From the NCBI GenBank assembly GCA_017466455.1, contig JAFTUD010000018.1:30028-94027 (forward strand): 64,000 bases of DNA, written 5' to 3'. The notes below the pieces were generated by a model. The model saw only the letters and a list, made by a program, of their open reading frames with translations. It searched no databases and was not told the DNA's origin. Made by a program: the position numbers and the translations under genes. The DNA comes from Clostridia bacterium (GTDB lineage Bacteria > Bacillota_A > Clostridia > Oscillospirales > CAG-272). Below, piece by piece: positions 50,975-59,821 of the stretch. Each line of letters begins with the position of its first letter. Within the stretch, counting starts at the first letter, position 1.

Positions 50975-53212
50975 ATGAATTGGATTAAAAAAATAGCTGT
51001 TTTAGTTCTTATAGCCTTGATGGCTGTATCGTTAGTAGCTTGTGGCGATGAGGAAACAAGCGCAAATCTTTCGCTCGTTGGCGGAATTGAGGAAAATGGT
51101 ATTCATACGCTTTATGTACCGTCAAGCACCGATAGCATTGATTTGAAAAATTATCTCACGATATCCGAGGATGCAAAGTGGAAGCTTTATACCTCAACTG
51201 AAATGAAGGACGATATTGATTCTGTTGTTTCCCTGCAATCAGGAGATAACTTTTTCTATGTAAGGGTTAAGGAAAACGGCGTTAAAAAGGATTATTCAAT
51301 TAGGATAGTCAAAAGAAAGGCTATTACAATTACCTTCGATTCAAGCGGTGGAAGCGCTTGTGAGCCAATCGTTGTTGATGAGGGCTCAATTTTGACGCCT
51401 CCGACAACAATCAAGGCAGGCTACGACTTTGCTGGCTGGGGCTACGATTTTTCAAATCCTGTAACATCGGATATGTCCTGCACTGCGCAATGGTCCGCTA
51501 AAAAATTCTATATAAAAGCAGATGGCACTAATATTGAGACTGTATTTGGCACTCAGTATTCAATCCCGGCGCCACAGGCAAGGGCTGGATATAAGTTTAT
51601 CGGCTGGCAGGATGCAAGCGGTAAGGATTTTCCTGCAAGCGGTACATGGAATAAGACCGAAAATGTAGAGGTAGTTGCGGTTTTTGCTAAGGAAACCTAT
51701 AAGCTATCCTACAATTACAATGCAAGTATAGCAGGTAAGAGCGTTAACTTCACAGTAGAGGACGAGCTAATTCTTGAAACCCCCGTTCACCCTGATGGCT
51801 TGGAGTTTGAGGGCTGGTATACTGATGCTAAGCTAACAAATAGGATAACCAAGATAGACAAGGGAAGTGTTGGAGACAAAACCGTATACGCAAAGTGGAA
51901 GGTAGTTGTAATTCCAGAGCCTGAGATTTATAAGGTTACCATTGATGCCGATGGCTTTGAGGAGCTTGATGGCACTGTAATCGATGTTCAGTATGGCGAA
52001 ATGTATTATCTCCCCGATGCCCCCGAGAAGGCTGGCTATGCGTTCGTAGCATGGATGAATGGAGAGGATGTTATAGCAACTGCGGGCATTTGGACTATCA
52101 AAAGCGATGTTACTCTCACAATAAAATGGCAGCCTAAGACATTTGGCATTACATATATTATAGACGGAAAAACTACAAATCCAAACACAATCGTTGAGTT
52201 TACTCCCGAAACCGATACAATTGTTCTTCAAAATCCACAAAGACCGAATGCAACCTTTTTGGGCTGGTACACTGATCCTTCATTTAGCGAGGAAAGCAAA
52301 ATCACCGAGATTGCAAAGGGAACAAAGGATAACATTACGCTTTACGCAAGCTTCCAAATCACCGTTTATACATTAACATACGATCCCAACAACGGAACTG
52401 TATCTAAGGACTCAGAAACCTACGAAATGGGTGACGAATACACTCTTCTAATACCTGAACACCACGGTTACGAATTCCTTGGCTGGTATGATGGAGAAAC
52501 GCTTGTTGAGAACGGTGTGTGGAGCTACGATAGAGATGTAACCCTTGTTGCAAGCTGGAAGAAGGTTCAATATCTTGTAACATATGACCTTTCGGGCGGA
52601 AATACATCGGAAACTCTAAAGGTTGCTTATACGGTAGATGATAGCTTTACACTGCCCGTGCCTACAAGAGAAGGATATTATTTCCTTGGCTGGTGCGAGG
52701 AAGGAACAGGCAAGAATTATCAATCAATGACCGTACAAAAGGGAAGCACAGGCAATAAAAAATTTGTTGCTATGTGGTCTGAATTCTCATATTCATTTAG
52801 CGGAAGCAATGCAATAGTAACAAACTATAGGTTCATAAATACAAGACCGAGAGTTAAAATTCCAAAGGTAGTAAACTATAATGGAATCGATTATACCGTT
52901 ACCGAGATCGGTGCATCTGTATTTGAAGGAATGGGAACAATAATCAAGAACAAACAGCTCTATGGATATAACAGCAATGGACAGTTGGTTGTTCAAACTA
53001 AATTTGAGGTTGACATTCCTATAACTCTTCAAAAAATCGGCACAAACGCATTTAACGATTGTAACGATGTATGTATAAGAGTTGCTCTTGGAGATAGCGG
53101 ACTTGACCTTTGGGAATGGGCTGACACTATCGCAATTTCTGAAGGAAATAAGCATGTTCTTGATGTAATAAAGGGTCGCAGACCTGCGATTGGCTGGAGT
53201 ATTTACGGATAA
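50975..53212 (+). CDS. Lipoprotein with about seven InlB-type repeats and BspA-like end
   Basis: A surface lipoprotein of 745 residues. The signal peptide ends in lipobox SLVACGD (Cys23). After a ~110-residue N-terminal domain come about seven Listeria-Bacteroides (InlB B) repeats of 55-70 residues from about residue 118 to 620, each ending in an FxGW... ...W pattern (YDFAGWGYD, YKFIGWQDA, LEFEGWYTD, YEFLGWYDG, YYFLGWCEE). The final ~125 residues resemble BspA-type LRR_5 (IPKVVNYNGIDYTVTEIG; IPITLQKIGTNAFNDC). Adhesion or wall binding is likely by family. The ATG at 50975 is three codons into an open GTG frame. Confidence 0.85.
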   Translation: MNWIKKIAVLVLIALMAVSLVACGDEETSANLSLVGGIEENGIHTLYVPSSTDSIDLKNYLTISEDAKWKLYTSTEMKDDIDSVVSLQSGDNFFYVRVKENGVKKDYSIRIVKRKAITITFDSSGGSACEPIVVDEGSILTPPTTIKAGYDFAGWGYDFSNPVTSDMSCTAQWSAKKFYIKADGTNIETVFGTQYSIPAPQARAGYKFIGWQDASGKDFPASGTWNKTENVEVVAVFAKETYKLSYNYNASIAGKSVNFTVEDELILETPVHPDGLEFEGWYTDAKLTNRITKIDKGSVGDKTVYAKWKVVVIPEPEIYKVTIDADGFEELDGTVIDVQYGEMYYLPDAPEKAGYAFVAWMNGEDVIATAGIWTIKSDVTLTIKWQPKTFGITYIIDGKTTNPNTIVEFTPETDTIVLQNPQRPNATFLGWYTDPSFSEESKITEIAKGTKDNITLYASFQITVYTLTYDPNNGTVSKDSETYEMGDEYTLLIPEHHGYEFLGWYDGETLVENGVWSYDRDVTLVASWKKVQYLVTYDLSGGNTSETLKVAYTVDDSFTLPVPTREGYYFLGWCEEGTGKNYQSMTVQKGSTGNKKFVAMWSEFSYSFSGSNAIVTNYRFINTRPRVKIPKVVNYNGIDYTVTEIGASVFEGMGTIIKNKQLYGYNSNGQLVVQTKFEVDIPITLQKIGTNAFNDCNDVCIRVALGDSGLDLWEWADTIAISEGNKHVLDVIKGRRPAIGWSIYG

Positions 53213-54090
53213 TGAAGAAGCTTAGTTTAATAGCCCTGTCCATTATTCTTTTACTTTCCGTTTGCTCGTGTAATGATGAGACTGAAACAAGCGAATACAG
53301 CGAGCAAAGCTATACAACCTATTATGCCACACTCATTTGTCCCGAGGACGAAGGTGTAAACGGCAGAGTTATAGATGTTTACTGGCGCAAGGGATACCAT
53401 TTTCCTATCCCCGTAAGAGAAGCGTATTCGTTTGTTGGTTGGCAATATGGTGATGATATTTTATCATCGGTTGATATTTGGCGATACGCCAAAAGTGCCG
53501 AGCTTACGGCAATTTGGGAGCCAACTGTTTATGAAATAAATTATGAGATGTCTCCGCATTTTTCGCAGGCTGTATCAACCTACACCGTTGAAAGCGAGGA
53601 CTTTACACTCCCTATTCCCAATCATGTTAAGGATCATATGTTTTTAGGCTGGAAAAGGGCTGGAAGTGATGAAATAAAAAAGGTCATAACTGTTCCAAAG
53701 GGAAGCTACGGAAGCATTGATTTAGTTGCAAGCTGGGTAAGTGCTGACGATATTGAATGCCAAAAGGACGGCTTTGCCATTGAAATTGTTGATGATTATG
53801 CGGTAGTCGTTGGGTATTTTGGCGAATGGAAAAACGAGCTTTATATTCCAAACGAGTATAACGGATATCCTGTCAAGGCTCTTGGCGAGGGTGCATTATA
53901 TGAATTCGACTGGTATATTTCAAAAAACGAGTATACAATACTCAACATTCCGGCATCAATAGAGCGCATAGAGGATTATGCTCTCGGTGGTTGGAGTGGA
54001 GCGCCGATGAAAATATACGACGGAGAATATGAGAATTGGAGAAAAACAGTATCAGTCGGAGTGGGCAACGGCTCTCTTAGTGAACAATAA
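53212..54090 (+). CDS. Second InlB-repeat lipoprotein with BspA-like end
   Basis: A 292-residue companion of the preceding lipoprotein. The signal peptide ends LLLSVCSCND, with Cys20 the probable lipidated residue. It holds about two InlB-type repeats (YSFVGWQYG near residue 77; HMFLGWKRA near 145) and a C-terminal BspA-like segment (YIPNEYNGYPVKALGEGALY; LNIPASIERIEDYALGG). Its ATG overlaps the preceding TAA by one base (TAATG), so the two are coupled and probably act together at the cell surface. The order of domains is the same in both, which suggests duplication followed by repeat loss or gain. Confidence 0.8.
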   Translation: MKKLSLIALSIILLLSVCSCNDETETSEYSEQSYTTYYATLICPEDEGVNGRVIDVYWRKGYHFPIPVREAYSFVGWQYGDDILSSVDIWRYAKSAELTAIWEPTVYEINYEMSPHFSQAVSTYTVESEDFTLPIPNHVKDHMFLGWKRAGSDEIKKVITVPKGSYGSIDLVASWVSADDIECQKDGFAIEIVDDYAVVVGYFGEWKNELYIPNEYNGYPVKALGEGALYEFDWYISKNEYTILNIPASIERIEDYALGGWSGAPMKIYDGEYENWRKTVSVGVGNGSLSEQ

Positions 54091-54118
54091 AAAAATGGGC
54101 TTAACGCCCATTTTTTTA
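54091..54118. terminator. Bidirectional terminator
   Basis: AAAAATGGGC pairs with GCCCATTTTT around TTAAC; T-runs on both sides. It ends the lipoprotein operon and lies at the stop of the small minus-strand gene. Confidence 0.85.
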
Positions 54119-54277
54119 GTCCATTTTGAACATTGTAGAAACATTTTCGGCAGTATTTTGCGCAAATTTTTTTACCTTTTGTGTGCTTGCCTTGCTTGTG
54201 ATTACCATTGCGATTGTAGCAAGAGTAGCACCGGCAACCATACCCTTTAAGATGTTTGAAAGTGGTTTAGAATTCAT
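54116..54277 (-). CDS. 53-residue single-helix protein (YtxH-like layout)
   Basis: Not named. A short frame with AAAGGAG 6-7 bases before the ATG at 54277 encodes 53 residues: NSKPLSNILKG, a helix of small and hydrophobic residues (MVAGATLATIAMVITSKAS), then an amphipathic basic tail (TQKVKKFAQNTAENV and on). This resembles short YtxH-type stress proteins with one membrane-like helix. It stops at the bidirectional terminator, which supports a real transcript. It lies between the lipoprotein operon and pdaA on the opposite strand. Confidence 0.65.
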   Translation of the reverse strand: MNSKPLSNILKGMVAGATLATIAMVITSKASTQKVKKFAQNTAENVSTMFKMD

Positions 54278-54368
54278 ATTTTTCTCCTTTGAATTTTATT
54301 TTCAAATTGATTATTTGCATTTTTATCATAAAAAATACATTTAATGAAATATTTTTTAGGGTTATATG

Positions 54369-54404
54369 CGCTTTTTTGCACAAATAATAATTAATGCAAA
54401 AGCG
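54369..54404 (+). repeat. Inverted repeat in the pdaA leader
   Basis: CGCTTTTTTGCA (54369-54380) can pair with TGCAAAAGCG (54395-54404) with two unpaired T. The right arm abuts the GAGGTGA ribosome site of the deacetylase gene, so folding could affect translation, or it may be an operator. Confidence 0.4.
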
Positions 54405-54420
54405 AGGTGAATGACAAAAG

Positions 54421-55197
54421 ATGAAAAAAGCTCTTAAAATCATAGCTTTAATTTGTATCGCGTCTTTTTTGTCAATTCAAGCAAATGCTATTGAGAATAA
54501 CGGCTGGTATTGTGTAAGAAACAAAAATCACAATCAACCAACCTTAGCAAAGGAATGGCATATGGTTGAAAAATACGATGTTTTTTGGGTTGACAAAGAG
54601 CATACAGATATGAATAGTGACGATAAGATTATTTATCTAACCTTTGACGCGGGATATGAAAATGGAAATGTTGAAAAAATTGTTGATATCTTAAACGAGG
54701 AAGATGTAAAGGGTGTATTTTTCGTTCTTGATAATATTCTTTTAAAGAACAAGGATCTTATAAGAAAAATGATTGATGGCGGTCACACCGTAGCAAATCA
54801 TACCATGAAGCATAAGGATATGACCAAAATCAAAAGCAAGGAGGATTTTTCAAGAGAGCTTAATGCTCTTGAGGAGCTTTACGAAAGAGAATATGGAGAA
54901 AAAATGGTAAAGCTTTACCGCCCGCCTGAGGGCAAGCTAAATGAGCAAAATCTCAAATGGCTTAAGGAGCTTGGCTATAAGACAGTGATGTGGTCCTTTG
55001 CGTATGCCGACTGGGACAACGATAGGCAAATGTCATCTGAAAAAGCCAAGGAAAAGATATTTGAAAATCTTCATAACGGAGAGGTAATGCTCCTTCATCC
55101 AACCTCATCAACTAACGCGGAAATTATTCGGGATTTGATAAAGACGCTTAAAGGTCAGGGATTTCGCTTCGGTACGATAGAGGAGCCTTGTAAGTAA
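54421..55197 (+). CDS. PdaA-type polysaccharide deacetylase
   Basis: A secreted NodB-fold deacetylase, 258 residues, resembling PdaA, which removes acetyl from MurNAc to form muramic delta-lactam in spore cortex. A signal peptide covers about residues 1-23. Catalytic-region motifs are YLTFDAGYENGN near residue 76 (acidic metal ligand), the NHTMKH histidine pair near 140, and LYRPPEGKLNE near 164; LLHPTSSTNAE carries the last His. GAGGTGA lies 11 bases upstream. In Bacillus pdaA is forespore-expressed; here sigG lies 0.7 kb away. It is followed at once by a second deacetylase. Confidence 0.87.
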   Translation: MKKALKIIALICIASFLSIQANAIENNGWYCVRNKNHNQPTLAKEWHMVEKYDVFWVDKEHTDMNSDDKIIYLTFDAGYENGNVEKIVDILNEEDVKGVFFVLDNILLKNKDLIRKMIDGGHTVANHTMKHKDMTKIKSKEDFSRELNALEELYEREYGEKMVKLYRPPEGKLNEQNLKWLKELGYKTVMWSFAYADWDNDRQMSSEKAKEKIFENLHNGEVMLLHPTSSTNAEIIRDLIKTLKGQGFRFGTIEEPCK

Positions 55198-55198
55198 A

Positions 55199-55873
55199 TT
55201 GAAAAGGAAGCTTTTATCCTTGATTCTTGTTGGCGCAATGATGCTTTGCATGAGCGCTAAAATAAGCGCTGAAAGCGTCGTTTATAATTCAAATGTGCAT
55301 GCGGGTAAAAAAATAGCGTTAACCTTTGATGATGGCCCACATCCTAAAATTACTCCAAAAATTTTAGATATTCTTGATAAATATTCGGTTAAAGCCACAT
55401 TTTTTGTAATAGGCGTAAATGTAAAAAACTATCCGAATCAGCTTAAAAATATATTGGAACGGGGTCACGAAATAGGAAATCATACCTATTCGCATAGAAT
55501 CTTAAAATCAATGCCAAAAGGGGAAATAGAGAAGGAAATTTTTGATACTCAAAAGGAAATCGGCTTGATTTATGACTACAATCCAGCTCTTATAAGACCA
55601 CCGTGCGGACTATATGATGAATCACTTGAAATGATAGCAAGAGATCTTAAAAGTAAAATCGTGCTATGGGCAATAGATACCCACGACTGGGCGCACACCT
55701 CAACAAGTAATATGGTAAAGAATGTTCTTAAGAATATAAAGGATGGAGATATAATACTCTTTCATGATTATGTAAGCGGAGAATATAACACTCCGAGCGC
55801 TCTTGAAATTTTGATTCCGATATTGCTTGAAAGAGGCTATGAATTTGTCACTGTGAGTGAGCTTTTGCAATAA
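55199..55873 (+). CDS. Polysaccharide deacetylase, secreted
   Basis: A second NodB-domain deacetylase, 224 residues, with a signal peptide (about residues 1-24). Motif 1 is IALTFDDGPHPKITPKIL near residue 38, motif 2 GNHTYSHRIL near 98, motif 3 LIRPPCGLYDE near 136, with LWAIDTHDW and ILFHDYV completing the active site. It most likely acts on peptidoglycan GlcNAc or MurNAc. The start is a TTG one base after the preceding stop, with GAGGAG 13-18 bases upstream; no in-frame ATG near the signal peptide fits better. It ends at a terminator convergent with sigG. Confidence 0.87.
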   Translation: MKRKLLSLILVGAMMLCMSAKISAESVVYNSNVHAGKKIALTFDDGPHPKITPKILDILDKYSVKATFFVIGVNVKNYPNQLKNILERGHEIGNHTYSHRILKSMPKGEIEKEIFDTQKEIGLIYDYNPALIRPPCGLYDESLEMIARDLKSKIVLWAIDTHDWAHTSTSNMVKNVLKNIKDGDIILFHDYVSGEYNTPSALEILIPILLERGYEFVTVSELLQ

Positions 55874-55875
55874 TA

Positions 55876-55903
55876 AAAATCCCCGATTTTCGGGGATTTT
55901 TTC
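55876..55903. terminator. Bidirectional terminator
   Basis: AAATCCCCGA pairs with CGGGGATTT around TTTT, A-run left and T-run right. It serves the deacetylase pair and convergent sigG. Confidence 0.85.
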
Positions 55904-56680
55904 TTAATACATTTGTCTTCTGATATGATCAAGCGCGCTTTTTTCAAGGCGAGACACCTGTGCTTGTGAAATGCCTATTTCGCTTGCAATTTCGCTTTGA
56001 GTTTTGCCAGCATAAAATCGAAGATTGATAATTCTTTTTTCTCGCTCATTTAAGGTTTTTATCGCCTCTCGTAGAGCGAAATTTTCTATCCAAGCCTCAG
56101 AGCTTGTTGAATTATCGCTAATTTGATCCATAATATATACCGAATCACCCGAATCATTAAAAACAGGCTCGTATAATGATATAGGCTCGGCTATGGCTTC
56201 CATAGCACACACAACATGCTCCTTCTTTTCTCCAAGAGTGCTTGCAATAAGCTCTATGCTGGGCTCTTGGGAAAGGCTTTTTGTAAGCTCTTCCTTCACC
56301 TGCAATGCCTTGTAAGCTAAATCTCTTACCGAGCGACTTACTCTTATAGCATTATTATCTCTTAAATATCTCCTGATTTCACCTATTATCATAGGGACAG
56401 CGTAGGTTGAAAATTTTACATCTAAATCAATGTTAAAATTGTCTATCGCTTTTATAAGACCTATACAGCCTACTTGAAAAAGGTCGTCCATATTTTCGTT
56501 TCGTGTTGCAAATCGTTGAACTATTGATAAAACAAGACGCAAATTTCCATCAATCAAAGCCTCGCGCGCCTTTTCATCACCGTTGCGCGTCTTAATTAGC
56601 AGTGTTCTTTTTTCATCATCTGAAAGTGTTTTTAAGCTTGAGGTATTTACCCCACATATTTCTACCTTGTTAAAGTGCAT
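55904..56680 (-). CDS. sigG: Forespore sporulation sigma factor SigG
   Basis: Late forespore sigma factor, 258 residues. The N-terminus NKVEICGVNTSSL is nearly that of B. subtilis SigG and separates it from SigF. Region 2 has LIDGNLRLVLSIVQRF, DDLFQVGCIGLIKAIDNF and KFSTYAVPMIIGEIRRYLRD; region 4 ends SEIGISQAQVSRLEKSALDH. AGGAGA precedes the ATG. In B. subtilis it follows spoIIG (sigE); here it is a single gene, convergent with the deacetylases. Confidence 0.95.
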   Translation of the reverse strand: MHFNKVEICGVNTSSLKTLSDDEKRTLLIKTRNGDEKAREALIDGNLRLVLSIVQRFATRNENMDDLFQVGCIGLIKAIDNFNIDLDVKFSTYAVPMIIGEIRRYLRDNNAIRVSRSVRDLAYKALQVKEELTKSLSQEPSIELIASTLGEKKEHVVCAMEAIAEPISLYEPVFNDSGDSVYIMDQISDNSTSSEAWIENFALREAIKTLNEREKRIINLRFYAGKTQSEIASEIGISQAQVSRLEKSALDHIRRQMY

Positions 56681-56703
56681 TTTTATCTCCTATTCTTACT
56701 AAA

Positions 56704-56733
56704 ATTATTGACCTTAAAGCCATAATTTTATGC
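56704..56733 (-). promoter_or_regulatory. Possible SigF/SigG-type promoter of sigG
   Basis: On the minus strand GCATA (56729-56733) is followed by 15 bases and GGTCAATAAT (56704-56713), an approximate fit to forespore promoters (GYATA, 15, GGnnAnA). No vegetative promoter of similar quality is seen between sigG and the XRE gene on this strand. Confidence 0.4.
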
Positions 56734-56815
56734 AAAAATAAAAATGGCAAAATATGAGATTTGTTAAATTATTTTGATTGAGAAAAGAAATTTATAAACA
56801 AATTTTGAAAGAAAT

Positions 56816-56881
56816 TTGTCAAATATAGTTGACAAGTCTGAACGGATGTGTCATAATAAGATTGTCAAATATAATTGACAA
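56816..56881 (+). promoter_or_regulatory. Twin 20-bp palindromic operators and promoter of XRE gene
   Basis: TTGTCAAATATAGTTGACAA (56816-56835) and TTGTCAAATATAATTGACAA (56862-56881) differ at one base and are 46 bases apart. The promoter TTGACA (56829-56834), 17 bases, CATAAT (56852-56857) is bracketed: operator 1 covers the -35, operator 2 covers the transcript start and reaches the AAGGAGG site. This fits autorepression by the XRE protein. Confidence 0.75.
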
Positions 56882-56891
56882 GGAGGCTCGA

Positions 56892-57083
56892 ATGAACGAA
56901 AAGATGAAGCAAGCGCGAATTCAAAATAATTTGTCTCAAACAGATCTTGCAAAGAACATAGGAGTTTCAAGGCAGACAATAAATATGATTGAAAATGAGG
57001 CATATAATCCAACAATAGAATTGTGTATTCGAATATGCAAGGAGCTTGGAGTTACACTCAATGATTTGTTTTGGAGGGACTGA
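56892..57083 (+). CDS. Small XRE-family repressor
   Basis: A 63-residue protein that is all helix-turn-helix: MKQARIQNNLSQTDLAKNIG and VSRQTINMIENEAYNPTIEL, close to small regulators of the YozG type. The ATG at 56892 has AAGGAGG just upstream; an earlier in-frame start lies across the promoter. One base separates it from the membrane protein gene it is paired with. It probably binds the two palindromes in front of it. Confidence 0.88.
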   Translation: MNEKMKQARIQNNLSQTDLAKNIGVSRQTINMIENEAYNPTIELCIRICKELGVTLNDLFWRD

Positions 57084-57084
57084 T

Positions 57085-58455
57085 ATGTTTTATGATGAGC
57101 GAATAGAGAACATAAAAGGTAAAATAGCACACAATTCTATTTTTATATCATTTTTATTATCATTAGTGCTTGGCAGCGTGCATTTGATAAATATAATCAA
57201 AAATGCTCCGAGTAATAAATATTTATGGCTTGTAAGCTTAGAATTTGTTATTTGTATTGCAACATTAACAGTGTTGATTATTGGATTTATTAAAAGCAAA
57301 TTACAAGTTGAAGATGAGCGAACAAAGGCAGAGAAAAATTTGTTTTACAATAGCTGTGTGAAATATTTGATAGGAACAATTTTGATTGCTTTTGCTTGCC
57401 TTTTTGGATTGATTATCAGTCTTGAAATGCCTCATAATTTTGCCGATCAAGGCTTTGGCAGTATTTTATATGTTTTGCTTTTTGTAATAGGAATATATGT
57501 TGTTTATAGCTTCAAAAGCAATGATATATATTTTAATTATTCCATTATGGATAGTGGTCATTATTACAAAGGGGTTTTTAAAAATATTGGCAAAATGGGG
57601 CTTTACACATTAAGCCTATTCCTTCTTGCTATGACATCTTTTATCATAGTCATGCTATTTGGAAATGCTAATTCTAATTTAAATGTCAAAAATCTTACAT
57701 ATATAGTAATCTATTTTGTTATATCTTTTTTGGAGCTTGCAGTTATTTATTTGCTTTATTCATTCCTTGAAAAATGTAGCTACAATACTGAAAGGTCTAT
57801 ATCAAAATCTACAATTATTTCCTTGGCAATTACGGTTTTTATATATGTTGTATATACAGCAGGAGTGATTTTTGTGGACTCAACGGGAATATCGCAGACA
57901 ACTATAGTACAGATCGTTTCTATAATCTCTACGCTTGATACTTACATTAAGTTTGCGTTTTTGCTTTTCCTTACATATTTTGAATATGAATATCAACGAA
58001 TATGTAAAAATAAGCTCGTATCAGCTGCTTGTATAACAATTATTTTAGGGGAAATCCTTTCCATTGTCATGGGTCAAGTTTCTAACAGCTTGGTTTTCGT
58101 GTTCATGCCGGAAATAATGAGTCAAGATGCGTATGCTATCAGTCGTATTTTATCGGTGTTGAATTTGTCAATTGAAAACATATCAAACATCGCTAATTCA
58201 ATCGGTTTAGTTTTCGTCGTATTTGCACTTGTAAAAGACAAGGCGATTCATCAAATTCATCGTTTTGTTGCATGTGCAAGTGTAGTTGTATTAGTGGGGC
58301 TTGAATTGTTTTTACGCACACAAATCGATGTTCTGAGTGTAAGTATATATCGTTTTATTGCGGAAATAGCTGCGCTTTGCTATTTATGTGTCATTGTATG
58401 GCGTGTCAAGGGAAAGGCACAAAAAGAAACGGATAAAATCCCTCGGAAGGCTTAA
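57085..58455 (+). CDS. Polytopic membrane protein paired with XRE repressor
   Basis: A 456-residue integral membrane protein with about 12 hydrophobic segments and no recognised catalytic motif. The N-terminal ~110 residues (MFYDERIENIKGKIAHNSIF, two helices, then a charged VEDERTKAEKN loop) resemble small DUF3796/DUF6773-type membrane proteins that often follow XRE genes; the rest is an extra set of ~9 helices. The ATG at 57085 follows TTGGAGGG. It forms a two-gene operon with the repressor and ends in a terminator. The role could be sensing or resistance, which is not shown by sequence. Confidence 0.7.
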   Translation: MFYDERIENIKGKIAHNSIFISFLLSLVLGSVHLINIIKNAPSNKYLWLVSLEFVICIATLTVLIIGFIKSKLQVEDERTKAEKNLFYNSCVKYLIGTILIAFACLFGLIISLEMPHNFADQGFGSILYVLLFVIGIYVVYSFKSNDIYFNYSIMDSGHYYKGVFKNIGKMGLYTLSLFLLAMTSFIIVMLFGNANSNLNVKNLTYIVIYFVISFLELAVIYLLYSFLEKCSYNTERSISKSTIISLAITVFIYVVYTAGVIFVDSTGISQTTIVQIVSIISTLDTYIKFAFLLFLTYFEYEYQRICKNKLVSAACITIILGEILSIVMGQVSNSLVFVFMPEIMSQDAYAISRILSVLNLSIENISNIANSIGLVFVVFALVKDKAIHQIHRFVACASVVVLVGLELFLRTQIDVLSVSIYRFIAEIAALCYLCVIVWRVKGKAQKETDKIPRKA

Positions 58456-58509
58456 AAATAATTGAGTTCAAAGGCATTAAATATGCCTGTTGGGCATAGA
58501 GAATTTTAA

Positions 58510-58552
58510 AAACCTGTATTTTGATTTGGTTCAAAATACAGGCTTTTATTTG
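58510..58552. terminator. Terminator between membrane protein gene and spoIVB
   Basis: CCTGTATTTTG pairs with CAAAATACAGG, A-rich left flank and CTTTTATTTG tail; works for both convergent genes. Confidence 0.8.
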
Positions 58553-58568
58553 TTGAAAAATGAATTCT

Positions 58569-59678
58569 TTACGGTTGTAGCATGCTTGGCATCGAGGATA
58601 TCATATTCTCAATGAAAATTCCGTATCCTTGGGTGGGGTCGTTGATTAAAACATGCGTTACAGCGCCAATAATTCGCCCATTTTGGATGATAGGGCTTCC
58701 ACTCATGCCTTGAACGATACCACCGGTTTTAAGAAGCAATTTAGGGTCGGTAACCTTGACTCTGAAATTTTTTACGCTTGATGAGGTAAGATCAATATCC
58801 GATATTGAAACGGCATATTTTTGAGGTCCGCTTTCATCAAGAGTACACCAAATATATGCTTCACCCTCGCAAATTTCCTCCTTAGGGCATACATGCATCT
58901 TGGCTTCGGGAGAGCGAACGGAATTTAATGAAATAATTCCAAAAACACCGTTTGATGAATTTCTTGAAAGAGAGCCTATCTTTTTAGCATTAAAAACGCC
59001 TTTTAACTCGCCGGCATCTCCGCATTTGCCCTTTAATACGCCGTTTATGGTAACATCCATTACAACACCGCGGGCAAGCGAAACAAGCCTGCCTGAGGCA
59101 GAGTCGCAAATCCCGTGTCCAAGACCGCCAAATGCACCCGTAACAGGATTTATAAATGTTACCGTACCTATTCCCGAGGTTGAGTCCTTTACGAAAATTC
59201 CCGTCTTATAGCTTCCGTCATCGGGGGAATACATAGGCTTGAAGGAGAAGTCCATTTCGTTGCTTCCCCGTAGCACGGTTAAGGTTATTTCTTTATCAGC
59301 GCTTGCGGAAACGATAGAAACAAATTCATCAATGGTAGTTATGTCGCTATTATTGATTTTAGTAATTAAATCTCCGATTCTTATACCGGATTTAAAGGCA
59401 GGAGAAACGCTTTTTCCGTTAGTTGCGGAAAAGCCTACAACCATAAGTCCCTTAGACATGATTTTTACGCCAAATGGCATTCCTCCTGCATATAATTCGA
59501 TTTTTGATAAATCGGTGGCTTTGTCGCTTTGTACCTGACTTACAAATGTATCAATGCTCTCGGTTGCACCGTTGCTTGCCCATGTTTGTGTATATCCTAA
59601 AGCAAATGATGGCAGGCTAAGGGCAAATACCACTAAAATTATCAGCAAAAATCGAATTAAAGCATTCGATTTTTTCAT
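58569..59678 (-). CDS. spoIVB: SpoIVB serine peptidase (S55)
   Basis: Forespore-made protease that crosses the inner forespore membrane and starts activation of pro-SigK. It has 369 residues. An N-terminal membrane helix (residues 7-27) is followed by a PDZ domain (about residues 85-160, IRIGDLITKINNSDITT) and the S55 protease with GGLGHGICD (catalytic His) and IVQGMSGSPIIQNGRIIGAV (catalytic Ser). The ATG at 59678 follows AAAGGAC. The usual partner gene spoIIGA/spo0A is not next to it here. Known to be SigF/SigG-controlled. Confidence 0.94.
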   Translation of the reverse strand: MKKSNALIRFLLIILVVFALSLPSFALGYTQTWASNGATESIDTFVSQVQSDKATDLSKIELYAGGMPFGVKIMSKGLMVVGFSATNGKSVSPAFKSGIRIGDLITKINNSDITTIDEFVSIVSASADKEITLTVLRGSNEMDFSFKPMYSPDDGSYKTGIFVKDSTSGIGTVTFINPVTGAFGGLGHGICDSASGRLVSLARGVVMDVTINGVLKGKCGDAGELKGVFNAKKIGSLSRNSSNGVFGIISLNSVRSPEAKMHVCPKEEICEGEAYIWCTLDESGPQKYAVSISDIDLTSSSVKNFRVKVTDPKLLLKTGGIVQGMSGSPIIQNGRIIGAVTHVLINDPTQGYGIFIENMISSMPSMLQP

Positions 59679-59821
59679 ATTTTTGTCCTTTCGTATTTGT
59701 AATGACGATTTTAAATTCAATCATCACAATTAATTTGTGTAGCAAAAGGAGTTTTATGAATAACAAAATTATATGAAAAGATAATTAACTTCCAAGAAAA
59801 AAGTAAAATTTTACATATCTA

